64,000 bases of DNA from JBGSUZ01 sp043770095 (lineage in GTDB: Bacteria; Bacillota; Clostridia; Peptostreptococcales; Acidaminobacteraceae): positions 1 to 64,000 of the forward strand of contig JAYVIR010000081.1 of the NCBI GenBank assembly GCA_043770095.1, read 5' to 3'. Under the pieces are notes generated by a model. That model searched no databases and was not told the DNA's origin. It was given only the letters and a program-made list of their open reading frames with translations. How positions within the stretch are numbered: position 1 is the stretch's first letter; the number at the start of each line of letters is the position of its first letter. The translations under genes were made by a program, and so were the position numbers. Shown piece by piece: positions 9,520-17,974 of the stretch.

Positions 9520-11293
9520 ACTTTGCCTCCAGTGTTTTGAGCACAAAGAAGAAGTTTACACCCTGTCCCTTAGGTAAATTGTTAACGCCATAGGTGGCTT
9601 CATGTAGTTCTAAAATGTTTTTTACAATTGCGAGACCAAGCCCTGAACCGCCATTATCCTTATTTCGAGAACCTTCTAAGCGATAGAACTTCTCCCAAAT
9701 CATTGGCATTTTTTCTTCAGGAATCGCGTCACCATCGTTTTCAACGCCCACATAACACCCTTGTCCGCTATCGTCCGTTCGCAAATATACTCTGATGGTT
9801 CCGCACTCTCTGCCATAACGAATAGCATTGCTCAACAGGTTGTTGATTACCATCTCTATCTTATCTTCATCTGCCAACACGACAACAGTCTCCGCCTCCG
9901 AAATAACCTCACAATGTATGCCTTTTTCCGAGGTCAAAGACTCCAAACGCCCTACTATGTTTACAATAAGGGATTTTAAGTCCACGGGCTCAAGTTGCAA
10001 TTGGTAAATACCCGATTGCAATTTGGATATTTCTAACATATCTCTTACCAATGCATCCATTCGATCCACTTCATCCAATATCACTTCGGCATAATAAGGT
10101 TGTTTGTGCTTTCCGATGCCGTCTTGAAGCGCCTCGGCGTAGCTTTTCATGATTCCTAGAGGCGTTTTTAACTCATGTGACACGCCGCTGATAAACTCTT
10201 TTCTCATATTTTCGATCTGTCGTTCCCGTTCAATATCTTCTTTTAATTTTTGGTTACGCTGCTGCAATTCTTCTAAACTGATGCGCAGGTTATCGCTCAT
10301 GATGTTCAAACTGTTCGATAAACTGCCAATTTCATCTGTGCTATTCACTTTTAGGCGTTCGCTAAAATCCAAATGCGCAATCTTCTCAGCAACCTCATTG
10401 ATGTGAATAAGCGGCCTTGAAACCATGATAATGAATATATAAGACAGCAAGGCTACCAAAATGACAACGGCCACGAAGACATAGCCATAGTAGTCCTTCA
10501 TGATTTCAATCGCCTCTAGAACCGCTTGATGAGGAATAGCCGCCACAATATAGCGCTTTCCACCATCCTTGTTGATGATTCTGATGAAAACCGTGCTTTT
10601 CGTATGACTGGCTTTATCATAGTAGATAAACTTTCCCTCTTTGAGATTTTCAAAACTATAGCCGTTTTTTCCTAGCCAGTAGTTAAACGATCCCCATACC
10701 AATTGCGTATCCGTCCCATTGATAATATCTTCTGCCGATGGCAGTACAGCCGTGACAACTTTTCCTGAAATTTTATCAAGCATGTCTGATTCTTGATAAC
10801 CGTAATTGTCTTTATAGTTGATCCAAAGTTCGTTGTTGATAAAAATCTTAACAGGCGTAAAATTCTCAGGCCGATCATCCCAAATAACACCTTCGGCCTC
10901 AATCCGATCTCCAGCTTTAGGTCTATAGGTCATAAAATCTCGCGTATTAATGAGATATCCCAATCTCATACGAAACATATGACCAGAATAATCTTCTAAT
11001 AGCACCTCATAAACATCGTCATTTAATAGTGAATAATTATCAAAGACTCCCAACGTTATGTTGTGAGCGCTTTTAAATAACTTCGCCTGGCGATCCAGAT
11101 TATATTTGTTCCAATTTGAATTGATATAAAGCCCCACAAATTCATCTAAGGTTTTTTCAAGCGTGACATATTTTCGATCCAGATAAAACCGTTCAAAAAA
11201 AACGCTTTGAAAATAAAGCACCGAGCTGATGAATATCGAAAAGGTGACCACCATCAAAACAAACAATTTAAATGCGATGCCTTTTCGCTGCAT
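9512..11293 (-). CDS. Sensor histidine kinase (HAMP, HisKA, HATPase)
   Basis: Membrane kinase partner of the adjacent OmpR-type regulator. Two membrane helices (about 8-28 and 270-292) frame an extracellular sensor of about 240 residues with no recognised fold. A HAMP domain follows, then the H-box SGVSHELKTP with the phospho-accepting His373, N-box NNLLSNAIRYG and G-box GSGLGLAIVKN. The layout is that of VicK/PhoR/ResE-like kinases. Its ATG at 11293 overlaps the regulator stop by one base (TAATG) with GAGGTG just upstream, so the two are translationally coupled. Confidence 0.9.
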   Translation of the reverse strand: MQRKGIAFKLFVLMVVTFSIFISSVLYFQSVFFERFYLDRKYVTLEKTLDEFVGLYINSNWNKYNLDRQAKLFKSAHNITLGVFDNYSLLNDDVYEVLLEDYSGHMFRMRLGYLINTRDFMTYRPKAGDRIEAEGVIWDDRPENFTPVKIFINNELWINYKDNYGYQESDMLDKISGKVVTAVLPSAEDIINGTDTQLVWGSFNYWLGKNGYSFENLKEGKFIYYDKASHTKSTVFIRIINKDGGKRYIVAAIPHQAVLEAIEIMKDYYGYVFVAVVILVALLSYIFIIMVSRPLIHINEVAEKIAHLDFSERLKVNSTDEIGSLSNSLNIMSDNLRISLEELQQRNQKLKEDIERERQIENMRKEFISGVSHELKTPLGIMKSYAEALQDGIGKHKQPYYAEVILDEVDRMDALVRDMLEISKLQSGIYQLQLEPVDLKSLIVNIVGRLESLTSEKGIHCEVISEAETVVVLADEDKIEMVINNLLSNAIRYGRECGTIRVYLRTDDSGQGCYVGVENDGDAIPEEKMPMIWEKFYRLEGSRNKDNGGSGLGLAIVKNILELHEATYGVNNLPKGQGVNFFFVLKTLEAKYD

Positions 11294-11970
11294 TATTTCA
11301 CCTCAAACATATAACCTACTCGAATGATTGTCTTGATATACTTAGAACCCTTACCAAGTTTTACTCTGAGCTTTTTAATGTGAGTGTCTATGGTTCTGAG
11401 GTCGCCGAAGTAATCCAAGCCCCATACACCGCTCAGGATCGCCTCTCTAGAGAGCACTTTGTTGCGATGGGTCATTAAGTAGATAAGCAGTTCATACTCC
11501 TTAGGACTCAGCGTTGGCACTTCCTGGTCCGCAACTTTAACTTCATAGGATAGACGATTGATCGTAATGACACCTGCAATCATGACATTTTCTTCTTTAA
11601 TAACAACCGGATTCATGCGTTTGAGTAACGCCTTGGTTCTTGCAACGAGGACTTTAGGGCTAAACGGCTTAGTCACGTACTCGTCTGCACCCAGTTCAAA
11701 CCCCAATATTTTGTCCTCATCTTCCGATTTGGCCGTAATAATGATAATAGGTACATCTGAAGTTCTTCGAATTTTCTTGCATACCGTCATGCCGTCCAAT
11801 TCAGGCATCATCACATCTAACAAAATCAGACTGATCTTGTTTTTTTCAAATTTCTCAATGGCTTCACGCCCATTTGATGCTTCAATTACTTGAAATCCTT
11901 CTTCTTCAAAATAGTCTCTCAAAATCTCTCTTAATCGATCTTCGTCTTCCACAATTAATATCGTCGTCAT
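11293..11970 (-). CDS. OmpR/PhoB-family response regulator
   Basis: Receiver domain ILIVEDEDRLREIL with acidic pocket and phospho-acceptor Asp52 (LLDVMMPELDG), Lys in ADEYVTKPFSP, then a winged-helix DNA-binding domain (LSPKEYELLIYLMTHRNKVLSREAIL ... VDTHIKKLR-type helix: TIDTHIKKLRVKLG). 225 residues is normal for the family. It sits 4 bp after a lipoprotein gene and overlaps the kinase gene by one base, so the three are one transcript. Target genes cannot be told from sequence. Confidence 0.93.
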   Translation of the reverse strand: MTTILIVEDEDRLREILRDYFEEEGFQVIEASNGREAIEKFEKNKISLILLDVMMPELDGMTVCKKIRRTSDVPIIIITAKSEDEDKILGFELGADEYVTKPFSPKVLVARTKALLKRMNPVVIKEENVMIAGVITINRLSYEVKVADQEVPTLSPKEYELLIYLMTHRNKVLSREAILSGVWGLDYFGDLRTIDTHIKKLRVKLGKGSKYIKTIIRVGYMFEVK

Positions 11971-11974
11971 TTCA

Positions 11975-12484
11975 TCACCGTAAATACCCTTCCATTTTTA
12001 ATCGTTCAATTTCATATTGTATAATAAAATCCACAAGACTCTCTTGATCCATTGCTTCATAAACTTGCAACACATCTTTTTCCGTGTGCCTTCCAGCAAT
12101 TTTATCTAACCCTTCGGCAATTTTTTCCTTTAGCTGCGCTTCCATAAAAGGGTTAACAACCTCACGAGCTGCATCTATTATGTCATCAGCCTTTGAACCC
12201 TTCGCAATGGCACTTTTAAGCAAGACTTTAATGTCTTTGTCAACCGCTCCAATGTCAAACGCCTCCGCATACTCACGCACTTTATTAATGAGTATATTCG
12301 CATCCTCATCAGGCAATTGCTTAAAAACATCCTTTTGCGCTACCACCGTTGGCGTCGAAAGAATTGTTTTTTTAACTTCTTCTTTTTGACAACCGGCAAA
12401 ACCTATCGATAGCAAAAGAATTATCCCCACTGTCAAATATCGATTTCTTAATACTGTTTTTTTTGATATCGGGATTCCTATCAC
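11975..12484 (-). CDS. Small putative lipoprotein, first gene of two-component operon
   Basis: A basic start, a hydrophobic stretch (YLTVGIILLLSIGFAGC) and the lipobox-like FAGC suggest lipid attachment at that Cys. The mature part (about 135 residues) is charged and helical (NKVREYAEAFDIG, LKEKIAEGLDKIAG), with no family I know. A longer frame begins with GTG at 12493, but that GTG is part of the GAGGTGAG ribosome site; GTG at 12484 has right spacing and is used here. Position immediately before the regulator suggests it helps signal sensing, by analogy with accessory lipoproteins of other systems; unproven. Confidence 0.68.
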   Translation of the reverse strand: MIGIPISKKTVLRNRYLTVGIILLLSIGFAGCQKEEVKKTILSTPTVVAQKDVFKQLPDEDANILINKVREYAEAFDIGAVDKDIKVLLKSAIAKGSKADDIIDAAREVVNPFMEAQLKEKIAEGLDKIAGRHTEKDVLQVYEAMDQESLVDFIIQYEIERLKMEGYLR

Positions 12485-12609
12485 TAAGCTCACCTCATAA
12501 ATTATAGTTACACTTATCTAAGATTGTACATGATTCATTGTTGCAACTCTATGACTATCTGTAAAATTGAATAAATAAATGATTTCGTATAATTGTAATC
12601 ATTAAAACA

Positions 12610-12638
12610 TTGAACTTCACTCTATTTCAGTGTACAAT
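12610..12638 (+). promoter_or_regulatory. Sigma-A promoter of peroxiredoxin gene
   Basis: TTGAAC (12610-12615), 17 bp, TACAAT (12633-12638). Transcription would start about 12645, inside the metal/peroxide regulator box. Confidence 0.65.
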
Positions 12639-12645
12639 AAGTTTA

Positions 12646-12664
12646 GAAAATGATAATCATTCTC
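12646..12664 (+). promoter_or_regulatory. Fur/PerR-family operator
   Basis: GAAAATGATAATCATTCTC matches the classic 19-bp Fur box GATAATGATWATCATTATC at 17 positions and has a perfect inner dyad AATGAT-A-ATCATT. It overlaps the expected transcription start of the peroxiredoxin gene, so the regulator would repress by blocking polymerase. Whether Fur or PerR binds cannot be decided from sequence. Confidence 0.72.
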
Positions 12665-12704
12665 AACAAACTATAGATCTTTAATAGAGGAGGTTTTTTT
12701 ACTC

Positions 12705-13226
12705 ATGAAAAGAATTGTTGGCACAGTAGCCCCACCCTTTAATATGGCAACTGCAAAAGGAGATGGTTCAGAATTTGGCAGGGTAACCCTTGACGATTAT
12801 AAAACCAAATGGCTTGTTTTGTTCTTTTATCCACTAGACTTTACATTCGTTTGCCCCACTGAAATAACCGCCTACAGTAAGGAATATGATGCTTTCAAAA
12901 CACTTAACGCAGAGCTTCTCGCGATTAGCGTTGACAGCGAGCATTCTCATAAAGCTTGGATCAACAGCAGTCTCGGCAAGTTGAATTTCCCCTTGGCTTC
13001 AGACCTTACCAAAAAAACATCAAAAGATTATGGTGTTTTGATTGAAGACGCAGGCATTGCTCTAAGAGGGCTATTTATCATCGACCCAGAAGGCATTGTG
13101 CGCTACTCTGTCATTCACGACCTAAACGTCGGTCGAAGCGTCGACGAAACCCTCCGAGTGCTAAAGGCGCTGCAGACAGGTGGTCTTTGTCCAGTCGATT
13201 GGGACGAGGGGGAAGCGCTTCTTTAA
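12705..13226 (+). CDS. 2-Cys peroxiredoxin (AhpC/Prx1 type)
   Basis: Reduces hydrogen peroxide and organic peroxides in the cytosol. Peroxidatic Cys50 lies in PLDFTFVCPTE, with the Arg of LRGLFIIDPEG nearby, and the resolving cysteine near residue 162 is in the typical C-terminal GGLCPVDW. 173 residues is slightly short of the usual 185-200 because the C-terminal tail ends soon after the VCP-like motif. Strong AGGAGG site 13 bp upstream of ATG. Monocistronic, with a promoter and a Fur/PerR box in front and a strong terminator behind, which fits an oxidative-stress gene in an anaerobe. No AhpF-like reductase is next to it. Confidence 0.93.
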   Translation: MKRIVGTVAPPFNMATAKGDGSEFGRVTLDDYKTKWLVLFFYPLDFTFVCPTEITAYSKEYDAFKTLNAELLAISVDSEHSHKAWINSSLGKLNFPLASDLTKKTSKDYGVLIEDAGIALRGLFIIDPEGIVRYSVIHDLNVGRSVDETLRVLKALQTGGLCPVDWDEGEALL

Positions 13227-13243
13227 TTGAATCAAAAACCTTT

Positions 13244-13284
13244 AACGGCTTCGGCGCCACCCCAGTGCGCCGAAGCCGTTTTTT
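13244..13284. terminator. Strong bidirectional terminator
   Basis: A perfect 14-bp stem, AACGGCTTCGGCGC (13244-13257) with its complement (13267-13280), a 9-base loop and a T run. It ends the peroxiredoxin transcript and, from the other side, the DnaD-like/ABC transcript. Confidence 0.88.
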
Positions 13285-13305
13285 AAAGTTAAAATGAAAA
13301 TTGAG

Positions 13306-14211
13306 TTACTTGGCCTTATTGCCTTGCTTACCATAACTGCTTTGCTTAAGCGCAACCATTCGGTTAATGCTCTGCAAATCAATTTGAGCATTTTGAAGAC
13401 TTTTCGGCATTTCCCGCTCACCGTCTCCATCCAATAAACCTTCACTGCGTTTAAGGATTGGCTCATCTTTTTTCTGAAGTTCATTGATCAACATCTCAAT
13501 TTTGTCATTTACTTGAGACCGTTTGGCAATTTTATACTTTTCACGAACCAAATCCAGATTGTTGTTTGCAAAACTAAGAATAATTCTGGCTTCTCGATCA
13601 TTGATGTTCTCATCAACAATGCTGAAAATTTCGTCAATCAACTCTTGAACGCCTTCTCTGACCTGCTTAGGAACTAGTGGTCTTGTAGGTGTCTCTTTAG
13701 TTGGCTCTTTAATAGTTTCCTTTATTGGTTCTTTAATTGCCTCTTTAATGGTTTCCCTTATAGGCTCTTTGGCCAGCGCTTTAGGCGTTTCAACTTTTTT
13801 CTTGCGTCCGCTTTTCTTTTTAGGCGCTTCGCTAGGCACTTTCAGCAATTCTTCGTCAAAACTTTCTAAGGATTCGAACGCCTTCGGTTGCGGCTTGTTT
13901 TGCACCTCTATCATTTCAGATTTAATGACCCGGCTATTGACTTTGATTGTCTCCACCATCAGCATTTCTGGTTCGATATGTTCTGAATCTTCAAGCGTCA
14001 CTAATTTTTTAGAAATCAAACTGTTTAAAGCCTGATCTGCCTCTTCAACCGAACATCCCATTCGAATGGCTATAATTTGAATGTTAAGCATGTTGCTAAA
14101 TTCCGCTCTTCCCGCATAGCGAGCAAGGACGACAGAGCACATCTTTTCATAAATGCTTAAGTCATTGCGATCAATTAAATTGTTCTCAACCGTAAAGTTG
14201 TTATTCGGCAT
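13306..14211 (-). CDS. DnaD-like helix-turn-helix protein with tetrapeptide repeat linker
   Basis: About 100 N-terminal residues look like a winged-helix domain of DnaD type (LSIYEKMCSVVLARYAGRAEFSN ... CSVEEADQALNSLISKKLV). A basic linker (KKKSGRKKK) is followed by seven copies of a four-residue unit E-P/T/A-I/T-K/R, then a helical C-terminal part (NDREARIILSFANNNLDLVREKYKIA) that resembles the DnaD/DnaB_2 C-domain which binds DNA in replication restart. TTG at 14226 is possible, but ATG 14211 has GGAG at a good distance, four bases after the exporter stop. A replication role is inferred from resemblance only. Confidence 0.6.
   Translation of the reverse strand: MPNNNFTVENNLIDRNDLSIYEKMCSVVLARYAGRAEFSNMLNIQIIAIRMGCSVEEADQALNSLISKKLVTLEDSEHIEPEMLMVETIKVNSRVIKSEMIEVQNKPQPKAFESLESFDEELLKVPSEAPKKKSGRKKKVETPKALAKEPIRETIKEAIKEPIKETIKEPTKETPTRPLVPKQVREGVQELIDEIFSIVDENINDREARIILSFANNNLDLVREKYKIAKRSQVNDKIEMLINELQKKDEPILKRSEGLLDGDGEREMPKSLQNAQIDLQSINRMVALKQSSYGKQGNKAK
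13692..13775 (-). repeat. In-frame 12-bp tandem repeat (about 7 copies)
   Basis: Imperfect 12-bp units encode EPIR-ETIK-EAIK-EPIK-ETIK-EPTK-ETPT in the linker of the DnaD-like protein. The unit keeps frame, so copy-number change would alter linker length without breaking the gene. Confidence 0.8.
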
Positions 14212-14215
14212 TTCA

Positions 14216-15475
14216 TCACGCTCCAAACATTATTTTTTCAGAATTAAACATTTGTCGAATGGTCCAAATAATTCCTGCGACAAGAAATGCTGATACTATG
14301 ATATTAAGCCCAAACATCGTCCAGGTCAACTCTGCTGATAACGCATGTTTCATTCCCATCAAAGTGCCATAAACCGGCGTTGCAAATGCGAACGTTGGCG
14401 GTATTTTAGTGCTGAACATGGTGACCATCCCGAGCATCATCACCGCCATGTATGCAGGCGTGATCAACGTACCCGCTTCTTTAATCGAATTGGCGTAAAC
14501 CGATACAATGCAAATGATTCCCACGTAGATTAACGTCAGAAAAATAGCCAATACTAAAAATTGAAAAATGCCTGATGGCGAAAGAACAAACAAATTGCCT
14601 GTTGACGCACCAGAACCCGCCCCTTGAGCAGCTACGCTTGATTCATTCGAAAAAGCCATTTTTAAAAAAGGGAATGAAGCCACCATGCCCACAAGCGAGG
14701 AGGCCGTGCTGATCAACGAGACAATTGCAAGGCTGAGCATTTTACCAAAGGCGATTGCCTCTCTTTTAATAGGCGTCACCAAGAGCGTTGCCATGGTGCC
14801 ACGCTCCTTCTCACCCGTTATGAGGTCAATGCCGATTCCCATGCCACCTGAAAAGAGGAAAATAGATAAGAGAAACGGAACAAGTCCACCCAATATATCT
14901 CCCGACATTTTTTCTGGTGCTGCCAATGCATTTTTTTCATTGCCTAAATCCACCGTAAACGCCTTCAAAAAACTTTCATTGCCAAAACGCTTTACTAAAA
15001 TTTGTTTTTCAAAATCGGTTAGTATTTGGGTTGTCACTTTTTCATATGCCGCTGCGGAGTAGTCTTCCGTCGGATTATAAAAAGTATCGACATTAGGCAT
15101 GCTTCCTTGCTGCTTAAACGCTAGAATATTTTGGTCAAAAACCTGATCAAAGACAATAAGCGCATCTAGCTTTCCATTATAGACCGCATCTTTTAAGGTT
15201 TGTTCATTTTTAACGTCTTCAAGCTTAAACGTCGCATTATAGTCCTTTTCATTTCGAGAGATGATTTCACTAAAACTACTTGGCGCGCCGATCACTGCAA
15301 TTTGACTTATATGATCTTCTTGGTCTGCCATCGTATTTTTAATCATGATGCCCATCACCGAATAAATCAGCACCAGACTGACCGCTGGAAGAATAAAGGT
15401 CGTAAACACCAATTTTTTATCTGTAAACACCCGATTAAGTTCTTTAGAAACAATGGTCATGATATCTGAAAACAT
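14216..15475 (-). CDS. ABC-2 type exporter permease, NatB-like
   Basis: Membrane half of an ABC exporter. An N-terminal helix (LVFTTFILPAVSLVLIYSVMGIM), a large extracellular domain of about 150 residues, then five or six C-terminal helices containing GMGIGIDLITGEKERGTMATLLVTP, the signature loop of ABC-2/NatB permeases. Start ATG 15475 has GGAGGTG and lies 3 bp after the ATPase stop. NatAB of Bacillus exports sodium; the substrate here is inferred only from overall likeness and could equally be a drug or peptide. Confidence 0.85.
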   Translation of the reverse strand: MFSDIMTIVSKELNRVFTDKKLVFTTFILPAVSLVLIYSVMGIMIKNTMADQEDHISQIAVIGAPSSFSEIISRNEKDYNATFKLEDVKNEQTLKDAVYNGKLDALIVFDQVFDQNILAFKQQGSMPNVDTFYNPTEDYSAAAYEKVTTQILTDFEKQILVKRFGNESFLKAFTVDLGNEKNALAAPEKMSGDILGGLVPFLLSIFLFSGGMGIGIDLITGEKERGTMATLLVTPIKREAIAFGKMLSLAIVSLISTASSLVGMVASFPFLKMAFSNESSVAAQGAGSGASTGNLFVLSPSGIFQFLVLAIFLTLIYVGIICIVSVYANSIKEAGTLITPAYMAVMMLGMVTMFSTKIPPTFAFATPVYGTLMGMKHALSAELTWTMFGLNIIVSAFLVAGIIWTIRQMFNSEKIMFGA

Positions 15476-15478
15476 TTT

Positions 15479-16252
15479 TTACACCTCCGGCGTGTTCGCT
15501 AAGTATAGTTTGAAAAAAGCATCTTCAAGATCTTCTGAAGCCTGGGTTATTAAAATTTCTTCCACCGACCCAGTTGCAACAATTTTTCCACCCAGTATAA
15601 TGGCTAAGTTATCACAAAACTTTTCAGCAAACGTCATTATATGCGTTGAAATAATGATGGTTTTACCCTGCTCTTTTAACGCCAGCAAATAATCAGTAAC
15701 CGCTTTTGCCGTGATAATGTCCAGACCGTTGGTCGGTTCGTCGAACACAACAATTTCAGGATCATGAATCAAACTCACCGCGATGGAAAGCTTTTGCTTC
15801 ATTCCAGTCGACAAATCCGATATTTTTACATTTTCAAAACTGTCTATTCCAAAGTATTCAAAGAGAATATTCTTGCGCGCTTCAATCTCTTCTGTTTTCA
15901 TTCGATAGAGTTTTCCAAAATAGGTCATGGTATACTTGGGCGTAAAATGTCCTTCTAATTTCAATTCGTTTGTGAGAAATGCCAAACGTTGCCTCACAGC
16001 TTCCGGTTCTTTGCTCGTATTGAACCCAGCAACATTAACCGCGCCGCTTGTTGGTTTTAAAAGCGTTGCAATGCACCTGAGGGTCGTTGTTTTGCCCGCG
16101 CCATTTGGTCCAAGCAATCCAAAAATTTGGCCCGGTTTTGCGATAAAACTGATATCATCGACCGCTATTTTTGTTTTAACCTGCTCACCTCTTTTTTTCA
16201 TATCTTTTTTGTTCAGCTTATAAATCTTCCTTAAAGAAGTCACTTCAATCAT
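15479..16252 (-). CDS. ABC exporter ATPase, NatA-like
   Basis: Walker A GLLGPNGAGKTTTLRC, signature DLSTGMKQKLSIA, Walker B EIVVFDEPTNGLD and switch His in TIIISTHIM are all present. The frame extends to GTG 16264, but that codon is inside the GGAGG site; ATG 16252 is the better start (257 residues). First gene of a three-gene operon with the permease and the DnaD-like gene. The C-terminal VATGSVEEIL fits the family of exporters that work with ABC-2 permeases. Confidence 0.93.
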   Translation of the reverse strand: MIEVTSLRKIYKLNKKDMKKRGEQVKTKIAVDDISFIAKPGQIFGLLGPNGAGKTTTLRCIATLLKPTSGAVNVAGFNTSKEPEAVRQRLAFLTNELKLEGHFTPKYTMTYFGKLYRMKTEEIEARKNILFEYFGIDSFENVKISDLSTGMKQKLSIAVSLIHDPEIVVFDEPTNGLDIITAKAVTDYLLALKEQGKTIIISTHIMTFAEKFCDNLAIILGGKIVATGSVEEILITQASEDLEDAFFKLYLANTPEV

Positions 16253-16382
16253 GAAAACCTCCACAAATCTTTATTTTTGAACCCTAATTTCTCTATAAAT
16301 ATTGCTCTATGACTATCATACCTCATATTGGCGCATTTGAAATTGGAATTATGCAAATTATTGCAACTGTTCATTTTATACA

Positions 16383-16416
16383 AAAAAAGTCTGACCTTTT
16401 AAGGCCAGACTTTTTT
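16383..16416 (-). terminator. Terminator of tyrS
   Basis: AAAAAAGTCTG (16383-16393) pairs with CAGACTTTTTT (16406-16416), with an inner CCTT/AAGG extension; T run on the minus strand. Confidence 0.82.
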
Positions 16417-16426
16417 CTGTATGGTA

Positions 16427-17653
16427 TTAAACCAATTTAATTTTTTGATAGATTTTTTTACCTTTTTTGATCATCAATTCGCCATTTTCAAAATCACTTA
16501 GCTGCACTTGCAACTCATGCGTCTCAATAACAGCGCCGTTTAGACTAACGCCTTTTTGCTGAATGACTTTTCTGCCTTCACTTTTAGAAGCAATCAAGCC
16601 CGCAACGGTTAATATATCAAGGATGTTCATTTCACTCGCAAATTCCATTTTACTAATCTCAGTCGTTGGCACGTTTTCCATATTGCCTGCGCCTTCAAAC
16701 AACGCTTTTGCAGTAGCAATCGCCTTGTTTGCCTCCTCTTCGCCGTGAATAATTTTCGTCACTTCAAAGGCGAGAATCTCTTTTGCGAGATTGATCTTCG
16801 AGTCCACCCAAGTTGCCATTTCGTTGATTTCTTCCATCGGGAGGAATGTCAATAATTTGAGACAATTGATAATGTCTGCATCTGCAATGTTTCTAAAGTA
16901 TTGGAAGACTTCATAAGGCGCTGTTTTTTCAGGGTCTATCCAAACTGCGCCTGCCTCTGTTTTGCCCATTTTCTTGCCATCGGAAGTCGTAAGCAGTTTG
17001 AACGTAAGCCCAAACGCCTCACCCTGCTCTGATCGTCTGATGAGGTCTGCACCTGCTATGATGTTAGACCATTGGTCATTTCCGCCAAGCTCTAATTTAC
17101 AGCCATAACGTCTGTTAAGTTCAAGGAAATCATATGCTTGCATAATCATGTAGTTGAATTCAAGGAAGCTAAGTCCCTTTTCCATTCTTTGTTTGAAGCA
17201 CTCGGCAGAAAGCATTCTATTGACAGAAAACTTACTGCCTATCTCCCTGAGGAAATCAATGTAATTGAGGTGATCAAGCCAATTGGCGTTATTTTCCGCT
17301 ATTCCGTGACCCTCAGTTAAGTCAATATATTTTGCCAACTGCTTTGCAATCTGAGCCGAATTTTGGTCAATTTGATCATCAAAGAGCATTTTTCTCATTT
17401 CGGTCTTCCCAGTTGGATCGCCTACTTTTACTGTGCCGCCGCCCACTAAAGCAATCGGTTTGTGTCCATGCTGCTGCATGTGCATCATGACCATTACTTG
17501 AATAAAGTGCCCTATATGAAGACTATCTGCCGTAGGATCAAACCCAATATAGAAGGTTACGGCCTCTTTTCCAAGTAGCTCTTTGATTTCTGCTTCGTGT
17601 GTTGCCTGCTCAATAAAGCCTCGCTCCATCAATACATCATAAACATTTCTCAT
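16427..17653 (-). CDS. tyrS: Tyrosyl-tRNA synthetase
   Basis: Class I synthetase that charges tRNA-Tyr. Signature motifs: FDPTADSLHIGHF (HIGH), YDFLELNRRYGCKLELGGNDQWSNI (tyrosine and ATP pocket), and KKMGKTEAG, the KMSKS-equivalent loop. A C-terminal S4-like domain (VQQKGVSLNG-type: VIQQKGVSLNGAVIETHE) binds the tRNA. The frame could begin at 17668, but that ATG overlaps the GGAGG site; ATG 17653, 8 bp after it, is used (408 residues). Controlled by a T-box leader with a TAC specifier. Confidence 0.97.
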   Translation of the reverse strand: MRNVYDVLMERGFIEQATHEAEIKELLGKEAVTFYIGFDPTADSLHIGHFIQVMVMMHMQQHGHKPIALVGGGTVKVGDPTGKTEMRKMLFDDQIDQNSAQIAKQLAKYIDLTEGHGIAENNANWLDHLNYIDFLREIGSKFSVNRMLSAECFKQRMEKGLSFLEFNYMIMQAYDFLELNRRYGCKLELGGNDQWSNIIAGADLIRRSEQGEAFGLTFKLLTTSDGKKMGKTEAGAVWIDPEKTAPYEVFQYFRNIADADIINCLKLLTFLPMEEINEMATWVDSKINLAKEILAFEVTKIIHGEEEANKAIATAKALFEGAGNMENVPTTEISKMEFASEMNILDILTVAGLIASKSEGRKVIQQKGVSLNGAVIETHELQVQLSDFENGELMIKKGKKIYQKIKLV

Positions 17654-17685
17654 TTTTCGTACCTCCATATCTTATTTTTGAACAA

Positions 17686-17917
17686 CAAAAAGGGCTTTCT
17701 ACATCCTGTAAAGGACGAGAAAACCCGTGGTACCACCTTAGTTCACCTAGGTTTCCCTAGGCCTCAAACGTTTAACGCCGTTAACCGTGGCTTACGCCAT
17801 AGCTCAGAATCTGTAATTCAGAAAAAGATTTCCTCAGGACTTTCACCAACCGACCTGCTCTCTAAAAAGCCATCTATTTCCTACTAATATTCTTCATCGC
17901 TCATCATAATTAAGATT
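17686..17917 (-). ncRNA. T-box riboswitch (tyrosine), upstream of tyrS
   Basis: The leader has the conserved T-box sequence AAGGTGGTACCACGG (17739-17725). Its TGGT bulge would pair with the CCA end of a tRNA whose discriminator is A, as in tRNA-Tyr. The likely specifier codon is TAC (17815-17813), followed by A in the usual setting, and reads Tyr. A terminator stem GGGTTTTCT/AGAAAGCCC with T run spans 17726-17686. Uncharged tRNA-Tyr would stabilise the antiterminator and let tyrS be read. Confidence 0.92.
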
Positions 17918-17920
17918 AAC

Positions 17921-17939
17921 CCGATTCTATCAGAATCGG
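17921..17939. repeat. 19-bp palindrome over the tyrS promoter
   Basis: CCGATTCT-ATC-AGAATCGG is a perfect 8+8 inverted repeat that covers the -10 box and part of the spacer. It could be an operator; no T run follows on either strand, so a simple terminator is less likely. Confidence 0.55.
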
Positions 17940-17953
17940 TTATAATTTGTCAA
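17924..17953 (-). promoter_or_regulatory. Sigma-A promoter of the tyrS T-box leader
   Basis: TTGACA (17953-17948), 18 bp, TAGAAT (17929-17924). The -10 lies in a 19-bp palindrome. Confidence 0.7.
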
Positions 17954-17974
17954 CTCTATCAGTTATTTTATTTT

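Noticed and set aside
13692..13775. CRISPR-like repeat array
   Set aside because: Units are 12 bp, adjacent with no spacers, in frame inside a coding region; no cas genes in the window.
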